A DNA stretch of 13,457 nt, taken from the NCBI GenBank assembly GCA_011390985.1, contig JAABRJ010000333.1, positions 1 to 13,457 on the forward strand. The letters run 5' to 3'. The stretch is from Desulfobacteraceae bacterium (GTDB taxonomy: Bacteria; Desulfobacterota; Desulfobacteria; Desulfobacterales; JAABRJ01). Both the position numbers and the translations under genes were made by a program. Positions 1-6,357 of this stretch are shown here, piece by piece. Positions within the stretch are counted from its first letter, which is position 1. Every line of letters begins with the position of its first letter. The notes below the pieces were generated by a model. It searched no databases. It was not told where the DNA came from and was given only the letters and a program-made list of their open reading frames with translations.

Positions 1-817
1 AGAACTCCTTGTACTCCTCGGCGCTGACATCCTGCCGGCTACGGGTCCAGATGGCCTTCATGGAGTTGAGGGTCTCGTCTTTGCGGACCTTGCGGGTGGT
101 GGCCCCCAACGGCTTGTTGGCCTGGTCGCGGATGATGTCGTTTTCGGGAAGCGGTTCCTCGGTCTCGACCGCCATCACGATGGGGTAGCCGACGAAATCG
201 GAGTGCTCTTTGACGATCCGGCGCAGGGTCCATTCGTCGGTGAAATCGGGGGCGTCGGCTTCCAGCTGCTTGAGCTTCAGAACGACGGTGGTGCCGCGGC
301 CGTCGCGCGCGGCGGGCTCGATGGTGTAGCTGCCGTCGCCGGTGGATTCCCAGCGCACGGCGGTTTGCGCGCCGGCCGCGCGGGTGGTGAGGGTGACTTT
401 TTCGGCCACGATGAAGGCGCTGTAAAAGCCGACCCCGAACTGGCCGATCAGCTCCGGTGAGACGCTTTCCTCGGATTTGGCCGCGGCCAGGGCCGCCACG
501 AAATCGGCGCTGCCGCTCTTGGCAATGGTGCCGATGTTTTCCAGGACCTCCTCGTAGGTCATGCCGATCCCGTTGTCGGCGATCTCGAGGGTCCGCGCGG
601 CCGGATCGGGTGTCAGCCGAATCTGGAACTCTGATCCGTCGTCCAACAGCCCGGGTTCGGTCTGCGACTTGAAGCGCAGCTTGTCTAAGGCGTCCGAAGC
701 GTTGGAAATCAGCTCGCGCAGGAAAATTTCGCGGTTGGAGTAGAGGGAGTTGATGATCAGTTTCATCAGCTGTTGGACTTCGGTCTGGAACTGGCGGGTT
801 TCGCGCTGACTTTCCAT
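1..817 (-). CDS. htpG: Molecular chaperone HtpG (Hsp90), N-terminal part, cut by window edge
   Basis: ATP-dependent cytosolic chaperone of the Hsp90 family. About 272 codons are present, against a usual length near 630, so the N-terminal ATPase domain is complete and the middle domain is cut off at base 1. The GHKL (Bergerat-fold) motifs are all visible: ELISNASDA at residues 35-43, DNGIGM at 81-86, GTIAKSG at 96-102 and the GQFGVGFYS lid segment at 125-133. The ATG at 815-817 has a strong ribosome binding site, AAAGGAG, on the minus strand at 823-829. The gene is divergent from manA across a 148-bp AT-rich spacer. I looked for a CIRCE element or a clear heat-shock sigma promoter upstream and found neither; a TAGAAT-like -10 sits at 866-871. 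The family assignment is certain; the 3' end lies outside the window. Confidence 0.97.
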   Translation of the reverse strand, partial: MESQRETRQFQTEVQQLMKLIINSLYSNREIFLRELISNASDALDKLRFKSQTEPGLLDDGSEFQIRLTPDPAARTLEIADNGIGMTYEEVLENIGTIAKSGSADFVAALAAAKSEESVSPELIGQFGVGFYSAFIVAEKVTLTTRAAGAQTAVRWESTGDGSYTIEPAARDGRGTTVVLKLKQLEADAPDFTDEWTLRRIVKEHSDFVGYPIVMAVETEEPLPENDIIRDQANKPLGATTRKVRKDETLNSMKAIWTRSRQDVSAEEYKEF

Positions 818-965
818 GGGTTCTCCTTTAAAAACTTTTTTTGATATAAATTTAAGATAGTTGGGATTCTATCAGGCACGGCTGTTTTGGCTAAAAAATG
901 GGCGCGATTACCCGGTTGTCAACCCGCCCCCGCAAAAATCCGACCGCGGGTGCCAGGAGGTTTCG
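818..965. promoter_or_regulatory. Divergent htpG/manA promoter region
   Basis: 148-bp spacer between two divergent start codons, much richer in A and T near htpG than the surrounding DNA. Candidate signals are weak. On the minus strand a TAGAAT hexamer (866-871) could be the -10 of htpG, without a convincing -35. A GATAG-N8-CTATC inverted repeat (856-873) overlaps it and could be an operator. A short palindrome, GGTTG-T-CAACC (914-924), lies closer to manA. The manA ribosome binding site AGGAGG is at 955-960. Only the spacer's role as shared upstream region is firmly implied by gene orientation; the individual sites are guesses. Confidence 0.4.
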
Positions 966-2171
966 ATGAAGACCATCGCTCGCATGCAGAATACGATTCA
1001 GCCCTACGCCTGGGGGTCCCGAACGGCGATTGCGGCCCTGCGCGGTGAACCGTCGCCTTCCGCCGGGCCCCAGGCCGAACTGTGGATCGGCGCGCATCCC
1101 AAGGCGCCTTCGCTGGTGCGCGTCCACCGGCGCTGGGTGCCGCTGCCCGAGCTGATTGCCGCGGACCCCGCCGGCATGCTGGGGGCGGAGGCGGCGGCGC
1201 GCTTCGACGGGCAGCTGCCCTATCTCTTGAAGGTCCTGGCGGCCGAGCGCCCCCTTTCGATCCAGGCGCACCCCAGCCGGGCCCAGGCCCGGGAAGGTTT
1301 CGCCCGCGAAAACCGGCTGAAGATCCCCCTGGATGCCCCCCACCGCAACTATCGCGACCCGAACCACAAGCCGGAGTGCCTCTGCGCCCTGACGCCGTTT
1401 TGGGGGCTGAGCGGGTTTCGGGCCGTCCCCGAGATCCTGGCGCGCCTCAGACCGGTGGTGGCGGCCCGCGCAGCGGGGCCGCTGGGCGACCTGGCGCGCC
1501 GGGAGGCCTGCGACGGCCTGCGGGATTTTTTTACCTGGTTGATGACGCTGCCCGCTGCCCAACGCGAAACCCTGGTGGCCGGCGCCGCCGCACAGGCGGC
1601 GGTTCTGGCGGATCGGGACCCGGCTTTTGGCTGGGTGCAGCGCCTGCAGGTCGAATACCCGGGGGACGCCGGCGTTCTGGCGCCGCTGCTGCTGAACCTG
1701 GTCTGTCTGGCCCCCGGCGAGGCGCTGTTTCTGCCGGCCGGCGAGCTGCATGCCTATCTGGAAGGGGTCGGCATCGAACTGATGGCCAATTCCGACAACG
1801 TCCTGCGCGGCGGGTTGACCCCGAAGCACGTGGACCTGCCGGAATTGCTGCGGGTGCTGACCTTCGAGGAGCGCAAAATCGAGGTGCTGCGGCCCGCGGC
1901 GGTGGGTCCCTGCGAAGGGCGCTATGCAAGCCGCGCCGAGGAGTTTCAGCTGGCGGTGCTGACCGTCGATGGGGGTCGCGTCTACAGCGGTCCCGCGCGC
2001 CGCAGCGTGGAAATGCTGCTGTGCGTGGAAGGCGAGGGGCGCCTGGGCGACCTGGCCGGCGGGGGCGACCTATCGCTGCGACAGGGCCAGTCGGCCTTGA
2101 TCCCCGCTGCCGCCGGGGCCTACCGGCTCAGCGGGGCCGGGCGCTTCTTCAAGGCCGCGGTGCCGGGCTGA
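966..2171 (+). CDS. manA: Mannose-6-phosphate isomerase, type I
   Basis: Interconverts fructose-6-phosphate and mannose-6-phosphate in the cytosol, the entry step to GDP-mannose. The 401-residue product is typical for type I (zinc cupin) isomerases. The zinc-site signatures are in order: SIQAHPS at about 98-104 (ligands Q99 and H101), NHKPE at 133-137 (E137), and PAGELHAY at 257-264 (H262). The NVLRGGLTPKHVD segment at 278-290 carries the conserved active-site arginine. The ATG at 966 is preferred because AGGAGG lies 5 bases upstream; an in-frame TTG at 861 has no comparable site and would add 35 unlike residues. The gene converges on the small gene at 2205-2465 with a 33-bp gap. It is separated from the sugar-nucleotide cluster at 6358-13060, whose manC should encode a second, unrelated isomerase domain, so the isomerase activity is probably redundant. 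Confidence 0.95.
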   Translation: MKTIARMQNTIQPYAWGSRTAIAALRGEPSPSAGPQAELWIGAHPKAPSLVRVHRRWVPLPELIAADPAGMLGAEAAARFDGQLPYLLKVLAAERPLSIQAHPSRAQAREGFARENRLKIPLDAPHRNYRDPNHKPECLCALTPFWGLSGFRAVPEILARLRPVVAARAAGPLGDLARREACDGLRDFFTWLMTLPAAQRETLVAGAAAQAAVLADRDPAFGWVQRLQVEYPGDAGVLAPLLLNLVCLAPGEALFLPAGELHAYLEGVGIELMANSDNVLRGGLTPKHVDLPELLRVLTFEERKIEVLRPAAVGPCEGRYASRAEEFQLAVLTVDGGRVYSGPARRSVEMLLCVEGEGRLGDLAGGGDLSLRQGQSALIPAAAGAYRLSGAGRFFKAAVPG

Positions 2172-2188
2172 AGCGGCGGCGGACCATA

Positions 2189-2210
2189 GGCCGTGGGGCG
2201 ACCCTCAGCC
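2189..2210. terminator. Possible bidirectional stem-loop between convergent genes
   Basis: A 22-base imperfect inverted repeat lies between the ends of manA and the convergent small gene, overlapping the stop codon of the latter. It pairs GGC with GCC at its ends and GGG with CCC around a four-base loop, with one mismatch and one wobble. There is no T-tract on either strand, so it is at best a non-canonical terminator. Confidence 0.3.
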
Positions 2211-2465
2211 GTCGTGATCCCTATCCTTGAGAAACAGGGCGTGGTACTCCGGTTCGCTCAGGTGCGTTTTCATCAGGCGCGTGAGGATCGTGAAGAGATC
2301 TTCCAGTTCATCGGCGCTCAGCCGTTTGACGAGGGTTTGAATGCAGGCGTCATCGGAGAATTTCTGGAGGAAGTAGACGATGGTGCTCTCGTCGGTGGGG
2401 CGGTCGAAACCGAAACCGACAAAACCATCGTAGGTTTCCACAAAATCGTGGGTGTGTTTGGGCAT
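2205..2465 (-). CDS. Small conserved cytoplasmic protein, function unknown
   Basis: An 86-residue, acidic, soluble protein without signal peptide or membrane segment. It begins MPKHTHDFVETYDGF and contains the segments GFGFDRPTDES and FLQKFSDDA. From memory this resembles a small uncharacterised family frequent in Desulfobacteraceae, annotated only as a cytoplasmic protein; no function is known to me. Reasons to accept it as real: a plausible start, composition unlike GC-rich shadow frames (many Phe, Tyr, Asp and Thr residues, few Arg-Pro runs), and a purine-rich GAAGGG upstream. It lies 63 bp downstream of the exported SUMF1-fold gene on the same strand, so the two may be co-transcribed. It ends 33 bp from manA. 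Confidence 0.8.
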   Translation of the reverse strand: MPKHTHDFVETYDGFVGFGFDRPTDESTIVYFLQKFSDDACIQTLVKRLSADELEDLFTILTRLMKTHLSEPEYHALFLKDRDHDG

Positions 2466-2528
2466 GGTAAACCCTTCGGTTGGGGTGAGTGCGGATCGGC
2501 GCGATCCGGGCGTTTCGAAGGCGTCCGG

Positions 2529-3368
2529 TCAGCGGCTGCGGGCGACGCGAAACCCGATGTAGGTCCGGCGCACGGACGGCTGGAACACGATGCGCTTGGC
2601 GGCCCGGCAGTCCTGCACGCTGCTGTTCCAGGCGCCGCCGCGCAGCACCCGCCGGTCCCCGGCAAGCGACAGGGGGTCGACGGCCCCGTTGCGGTAGGTG
2701 TCGGTGAAGACCCCGGTGCGCCCGCTGATCGGACTGCGCCAAGCGGCCCGGTCCTGGCACCACTCCTGGACATTGCCGTGCATGTCGTAGAGCCCCCAGG
2801 CATTGGGGGCTTTTTGAGCCACGCGCTGCGGGAGGAAGCCGGAATTGCCGCAATACCAGCCGATGGCGTCCAGCACCGGGTCATTTTGACAGTGAAGCGC
2901 GCTGATGGCGCCGGCTGAAAAGGCCGTCTGGGCCCCGGCGCGACAGGCGAACTCCCACTCCGCCTCGGTCGGCAGGCGGTAGCGGTCGGTTTTTTCCAGC
3001 GCGTTCAACCGGCCGATAAACACCAGGCAGTCCTCCCAGGCCACCTGCGTCACCGGGCAATCCGGACCGCAGCCGTTGTTTCCCGCGGGACTGCTATCCA
3101 TCAGCTGCTGCCACTGGGCTCGGGTCACCTCGGTTTGGGCCAGGTAAAAACCGCGGGTCAGGGTGACCGTGTGACGCTCTTCGTCGGGGTTGCGGCCTTT
3201 TTCGGTCGGCGGGCTGCCCATCTCGAAGTTGCCGGGTGCGATGTAGACCAGCCGCATCCCCAGGCGGTTTGAAATAACGGCCTCTGCCGCCAGGGCCTCC
3301 CCGGCAAAGGCTAAAACAGCCGCCCCCAGCGCCCACACCCACACCCATCGCAAAAGCATGCGCCCCAC
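2529..3368 (-). CDS. Exported SUMF1/FGE-fold protein lacking the catalytic cysteine pair
   Basis: A 279-residue protein of the formylglycine-generating-enzyme sulfatase-modifying-factor family. An N-terminal signal peptide (hydrophobic core about 8-22, AEALAA cleavage region near 28) points to export. The fold's landmarks follow: IAPGNFEMGS at 43-52, GFYLAQTEVTRAQW at 73-86, RLPTEAEWEFACRAG at 131-145, GLYDMHGNVQEWC at 192-204, RVLRGGAWNSS at 240-250 and the terminal IGFRVAR. True bacterial FGEs carry a copper-binding Cys-x4-Cys shortly after the RGGS motif. Here the first position is Asn and only one Cys (C254) follows, with altered spacing. Formylglycine generation is therefore unlikely, and no sulfatase gene is nearby. 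Better fits are a ligand-binding or scaffold role, as in other SUMF1-fold proteins. Several other cysteines (C100, C104, C114, C142, C160, C173, C204) suggest disulfides outside the cytosol. The start is GTG at 3368 with AGGGGG 7 bases upstream; the ATG at 3359 is an alternative. Confidence 0.88.
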   Translation of the reverse strand: MGRMLLRWVWVWALGAAVLAFAGEALAAEAVISNRLGMRLVYIAPGNFEMGSPPTEKGRNPDEERHTVTLTRGFYLAQTEVTRAQWQQLMDSSPAGNNGCGPDCPVTQVAWEDCLVFIGRLNALEKTDRYRLPTEAEWEFACRAGAQTAFSAGAISALHCQNDPVLDAIGWYCGNSGFLPQRVAQKAPNAWGLYDMHGNVQEWCQDRAAWRSPISGRTGVFTDTYRNGAVDPLSLAGDRRVLRGGAWNSSVQDCRAAKRIVFQPSVRRTYIGFRVARSR

Positions 3369-3703
3369 GTCAGTGCCCCCTGTCAGGTTTCCTGCGACAT
3401 CATGAAATCCGGCGGTGATGATGCCTCTGGTCGGGAATGCCGGCGTGCGTTCCCGTTACCGCGTTTTCCTACCATCAATCCCAAAAATCCGTCAATGGCA
3501 ATGATGTTAGGGCTTGAAGTCGCCCGGTGATTTGATTTATGGTAGCCGTCAAACAAGCGCCGACAAGACGACGGACACGCGTGCCGCCATTCACCTGTGG
3601 AGGCCTGCGGGAACTATACCTACCCCGCCGGCGATCGATGCAAAAACGCGAACTAGTTCCCTGTGTCAAGGGATAACCCACGAGGCGCTTTCGGGAGGTC
3701 TAA
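3369..3703. other. Divergent intergenic region, 335 bp
   Basis: Separates the minus-strand SUMF1-fold gene from the plus-strand LysM gene and should hold promoters for both. Short open frames here (3475-3681 minus, 3514-3720 plus) have no ribosome binding site worth the name, no recognisable domain, and the second overlaps the LysM start, so I do not call them genes. Visible elements are a weak promoter at 3514-3543, a perfect 10-bp palindrome GAACTAGTTC at 3650-3659, and a CCCT-N6-AGGG inverted repeat near 3659-3672. None can be tied to a known regulator. Confidence 0.6.
3514..3543 (+). promoter_or_regulatory. Candidate sigma-70 promoter for the LysM gene
   Basis: TTGAAG (3514-3519) and TATGGT (3538-3543) each match the sigma-70 consensus at four of six positions, with an 18-bp spacer. 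It would leave a leader of about 155 bases before the LysM gene. It is the best match I found in the gap, but matches of this quality occur by chance. Confidence 0.25.
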
Positions 3704-4366
3704 ATGAAATGGAAGGATGATATCGAGCAACGCGGGGAGGAGAAGGAGCCGGGCAACGACTACGTCGATGAGCCCCCTTATTCTCCGCTGGGCACCGAAG
3801 AGCGCGGTAAATTCAGCCTGAAGTCGCTCGCCCAGCTCAACCCCGTTTTGCTGATCGCGGCGGGCGCCGCCCTTGTCGTGATTCTGCTGTTGATCGTTTT
3901 TATCCCGAGGGGCGGCGGCAACCTGGACCAGCAGCTGCAGCCCCTGACGGCGCAATTGCAGCAGATGGAGCGGCGCCTGGGCAGCGTCGAAGGACAGGAG
4001 CCGCTGCTGGCCCAACTGGTTGAGAAGGGCAACGCGATCGACACGCTTCTCGCGCGCCTGGATCGCTTCGAGGCGTTTGCCAACCTGCGCATGGACCAGA
4101 TCACCGAACGGCTGGAAAAAATCGAAAATGCGCCCAAGGCCGCACCCCCTGCGGCGGCGGCGCCCAAGGCCGTTCCTCAGAAGACCGCCGCGGCTCCGGC
4201 CAAAAAGGCGGCGGCAAAGACCCACACCGTTAAAGCCGGTGAAACCATCTACGGCATCAGCCGCAGCTACGGGCTGAGCGTCGACCAGCTGCTGCAGCTG
4301 AACAAGCTTGCAAAGGGTGCGGTTATCCAGCCCGGTCAGCGACTAACGGTGAGCTCGGGAAAGTAG
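3704..4366 (+). CDS. Single-pass membrane protein with coiled coil and C-terminal LysM domain
   Basis: A 220-residue protein of clear architecture and unknown specific role. Residues 1-44 are charged and probably cytoplasmic. A single transmembrane segment spans about 46-68 (LLIAAGAALVVILLLIVFI) and is followed by a likely periplasmic coiled coil (about 74-142, rich in Leu, Gln and Glu), then an Ala/Pro/Lys linker (about 143-172). A LysM domain fills about 173-216, with the typical HTVKAGETIYGIS opening and a PGQRL motif near the end. LysM domains bind peptidoglycan or chitin-like GlcNAc chains, so the protein probably ties the inner membrane to the cell wall. GGGAGG lies 5 bases upstream of the ATG. 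It appears to be transcribed alone: a 335-bp gap precedes it and a strong stem-loop follows about 33 bases after the stop. No enzymatic domain is present. Confidence 0.9.
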   Translation: MKWKDDIEQRGEEKEPGNDYVDEPPYSPLGTEERGKFSLKSLAQLNPVLLIAAGAALVVILLLIVFIPRGGGNLDQQLQPLTAQLQQMERRLGSVEGQEPLLAQLVEKGNAIDTLLARLDRFEAFANLRMDQITERLEKIENAPKAAPPAAAAPKAVPQKTAAAPAKKAAAKTHTVKAGETIYGISRSYGLSVDQLLQLNKLAKGAVIQPGQRLTVSSGK

Positions 4367-4398
4367 CCCGGGCGATAGATTTCAGCTGACGTTATAAA

Positions 4399-4436
4399 CG
4401 GCCTGATCCTCCGCCGGATGCCGGAGTATCGGGCCG
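4399..4436 (+). terminator. Strong stem-loop after the LysM gene
   Basis: Nine base pairs join 4399-4407 to 4428-4436 (one G-T wobble). After a single mismatch (4408/4427), five more join 4409-4413 to 4422-4426 around an eight-base loop. It starts 33 bases past the stop codon. It is the most stable simple hairpin I found in the window. No T-tract follows, so it may be a non-canonical terminator or an mRNA 3'-end stabiliser. Confidence 0.5.
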
Positions 4437-4455
4437 ACCCGCCCCGGAACGAATT

Positions 4456-4511
4456 CCGCCGCAAAATTCGCCAGCGGCGGCGGCCGATCACGATCGGTTC
4501 GCAGCCGCCGC
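4456..4511 (+). other. Potential RNA fold with mutually exclusive helices
   Basis: The segment GCGGCGG at 4474-4480 can pair with CCGCCGC upstream (4456-4462), or with its continuation can form eight pairs downstream (4474-4481 with 4504-4511). The downstream form encloses a second perfect hairpin, CCGATC-AC-GATCGG, at 4484-4497. Competing helices of this kind occur in attenuators and riboswitches, but also by chance in GC-rich DNA. No known riboswitch class is recognised. Confidence 0.3.
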
Positions 4512-4802
4512 AATTGGTCTCTGCCAAAATGCCGCCCGCCCGACGCGCCTTCGGGGCCTTATACCGCCGCCATCTCCGGATGTGACCATTCACCCGCCCG
4601 TCGGCCTGTTTCTCCCCCCCACCCGCCATTGGGGCCCTCGGCGCCCGGCGCTGGAAAACGGGTGCGGCCGCTTCGCAACCGTTTGGGGTAAAGAAAGTCG
4701 CTGGGCTGCCGATGGATAGGGTGCAGCTTGATTTTGCCTTGGGTCTGGTTCCCCAGTCCCTGGAAGCGACCTTCGACGCCCCTCATGGAAGGAATTTCAT
4801 CG

Positions 4803-6185
4803 ATGCACCCCACCCCGGCCCTCCAAGGCCTCGGCAGCCACCTGAAAACAGCGCTGCATCGCTATTTTCAGCGGATCTGGCATCTTCTCGGGATCGGTTT
4901 CGTCACCCTGCTGGTCGGTGCCCTGGTGGGTGCCGTTCTTTTGGCCGCAGGGCGTTTCGGGTTCCGCGCGCTTCCCGAGTACCGCCTCTTGGTCGCGGCC
5001 GCAGCCGTTGCCCTGGGCGCCCTGGCGCTGGTCTGGCTGGTCAACTGGGGCGCCACGGCCGCCATGATCGCTATCGTTCACCGGGAGTTCGGCGTGCGCG
5101 CGTGCCTCTGGGATGCATCCGGCAAAGCGCTTTCGGCCATCTGGATTTCGGTGCTCCTGGGGTTCATCATGACCGGCGCCGTTTTCCTGGTCGTTCCGTG
5201 GGTGCTTTTCTCGGTCTGGTTTTATTTTACGCCTTATGTCCTGGCCGACGGCGACAGCCGCGGGATGAGCGCGCTCCTGAAAAGCCGTGAATTCGTCCGC
5301 GGGTACTGGTTTTCCGTTTGTTTCAGGATCATCTTTATCTGGGGCCTCTACGCGCTGCTGGTGCTGGTGCCGCAGGCCGGCCCGATTCTGGCGCTGGCTT
5401 TTTTCCCGTTCGTCCTCTTTTTCAATGGGGTTTTGTACGAAAACCTCAAGGAACTGCGCGGTGGAGTCTGGATTTATCCCCGCACCGGTGCCAAGGCGGG
5501 CATTCTGGTCACCAGTACCGTGGGCTACATCCTGCCGCCGCTGGTGCTGCTGGCCGCGCTGGGTCCGATGCTCGGGCAGGTCTTCGATCAGTATGCGCCC
5601 TTCAGGCCGTCCCACCCGCCGGCCCAAACCCTCAACACGGCGCCCCCGCCGCCAAACCTGCTGGAGGCCCTCGTTTCCGATATTTTTCACAAGATCCGGG
5701 GCGGACAGGAGGTCTCGGCGGTCAAAGCCCTAAAAACCAAAACGCCGCCGCCCCTGTCGTCCGTGTCCGAAACAGCGCTTGACAGCCGGCCCGACACCGC
5801 CCGGCAGGCCCCGGTCGCGCGCGATCCATCCGGACCGGACGCCGTCCGCGCTGCGGACGACATCCCGCGCTGGCTGCATCAGGGGCAGTTTTACCTCACC
5901 TATGGCAACTACCGAGCGGCCATTGAAAACTTCGAACGCGTGATCGCCAGGGACCCCGCCAACGGCACGGCCCATTTCAACCGCGGGATGGCCTATGGGG
6001 AGATCGGCGATTTTGCGGCGGCCCTCGAGGCCATCGACCGGGCGGTGCGGGTTGCACCCACCAACGGCTTGTACTATTATGGCCGTGGGCGGTTGCTGCT
6101 CCTGCAAGGCGACCGTGCCGGGGCGCGGGCGGATTTCCGGCAGGCAGTCGACCTGGGGTATCAAAAAGCGGCCGCCTACCTCTGA
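4803..6185 (+). CDS. Polytopic membrane protein with C-terminal TPR domain
   Basis: A 460-residue protein with two parts. The N-terminal half (about 25-256) is a helical membrane domain. Hydrophobic segments lie near 28-50, 62-82, 110-145 (probably two helices), 168-207 (probably two) and 235-256. A Pro/Ala/Ser-rich linker (about 265-350) leads to three consecutive tetratricopeptide repeats (about 357-390, 391-424 and 425-455), containing GNYRAAIENFERVI, GDFAAALEAIDRAV and GDRAGARADFRQAV. TPRs bind other proteins, so this looks like a membrane-anchored adaptor or assembly factor; no catalytic motif is visible and no specific family is recognised. The ATG at 4803 is chosen because GGAAGG lies about 10 bases upstream; in-frame starts at 4728 and 4785 lack such a site and would add a Trp/Pro-rich, non-domain stretch. 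It is followed by a 172-bp gap with a possible terminator and a new promoter, so it is probably not part of the cysQ operon. Confidence 0.85.
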   Translation: MHPTPALQGLGSHLKTALHRYFQRIWHLLGIGFVTLLVGALVGAVLLAAGRFGFRALPEYRLLVAAAAVALGALALVWLVNWGATAAMIAIVHREFGVRACLWDASGKALSAIWISVLLGFIMTGAVFLVVPWVLFSVWFYFTPYVLADGDSRGMSALLKSREFVRGYWFSVCFRIIFIWGLYALLVLVPQAGPILALAFFPFVLFFNGVLYENLKELRGGVWIYPRTGAKAGILVTSTVGYILPPLVLLAALGPMLGQVFDQYAPFRPSHPPAQTLNTAPPPPNLLEALVSDIFHKIRGGQEVSAVKALKTKTPPPLSSVSETALDSRPDTARQAPVARDPSGPDAVRAADDIPRWLHQGQFYLTYGNYRAAIENFERVIARDPANGTAHFNRGMAYGEIGDFAAALEAIDRAVRVAPTNGLYYYGRGRLLLLQGDRAGARADFRQAVDLGYQKAAAYL

Positions 6186-6196
6186 CCCCCAGCCGG

Positions 6197-6212
6197 CAGG
6201 CGTCGGCGCCTG
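6197..6212 (+). terminator. Short stem-loop after the TPR gene
   Basis: A perfect six-base-pair stem, CAGGCG with CGCCTG, closed by a TCGG loop, 11 bases after the stop codon. No T-tract follows, so termination activity is uncertain. Confidence 0.3.
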
Positions 6213-6251
6213 GCGTGCTTCCCGGATCAGAGCCGCCGACAGGGGCAATGG

Positions 6252-6280
6252 TTGATTTTTTAGCCCAACCGCCATACAAG
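6252..6280 (+). promoter_or_regulatory. Candidate promoter for the cysQ operon
   Basis: TTGATT (6252-6257) and TACAAG (6275-6280), each four of six to the sigma-70 consensus, with the ideal 17-bp spacer. They stand in a locally AT-rich patch about 80 bases upstream of cysQ, where a promoter is expected after the end of the TPR gene. A perfect 8-bp inverted repeat, ACAGGGGC (6239-6246) and GCCCCTGT (6322-6329), flanks the site and could form a large loop or bind a regulator. Confidence 0.35.
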
Positions 6281-6357
6281 CGCTTAAAAATGATCGGCTG
6301 TCAGGGAACAGGAAAAACTGCGCCCCTGTTCGCCCACCTTTGATTGCAGGAGTTTGC

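Larger units (their letters stand above)
4367..4802. other. Structured intergenic region, 436 bp
   Basis: No convincing gene lies here. Open frames on the minus strand (4336-4629 and 4559-4813) are Arg/Gly/Pro-rich, overlap real genes and lack ribosome binding sites. The left third contains a long stem-loop (4399-4436) and a second fold with two mutually exclusive helices (4456-4511). The right half contains a GCGGCCGC palindrome and GC-rich short repeats, but no good promoter. The TPR gene's likely ribosome binding site (GGAAGG) lies at the right end. An unannotated small RNA is possible but unproven. Confidence 0.5.

Noticed and set aside
914..924. Palindrome GGTTGTCAACC with a TTGACA on its minus strand as htpG -35
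   Set aside because: No acceptable -10 lies 16-19 bp further on; only a run of T is there. Kept only as a possible operator in the spacer.
861..965. Upstream in-frame TTG start for manA
   Set aside because: It has no ribosome binding site and adds 35 residues not typical of the family; ATG 966 has AGGAGG at ideal spacing.
818..965. CIRCE or heat-shock sigma promoter for htpG
   Set aside because: No TTAGCACTC-N9-GAGTGCTAA and no CTTGAA / CCCCAT pair at proper spacing was found on the minus strand.
2193..2918. 241-codon open frame on the plus strand
   Set aside because: Antisense to both the small cytoplasmic protein and the SUMF1-fold protein, whose family motifs settle the coding strand.
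3650..3659. GAACTAGTTC palindrome as a LexA or other regulator site
   Set aside because: It lacks the spacing of known LexA boxes and is a single occurrence; a 10-bp palindrome is weak evidence.
3475..3720. Two 68-codon frames in the 3369-3703 gap
   Set aside because: They overlap each other on opposite strands, lack ribosome binding sites and show no family resemblance.
4728..4802. Upstream in-frame starts for the TPR membrane protein
   Set aside because: No ribosome binding site; the extra Trp/Pro-rich residues do not extend any domain.
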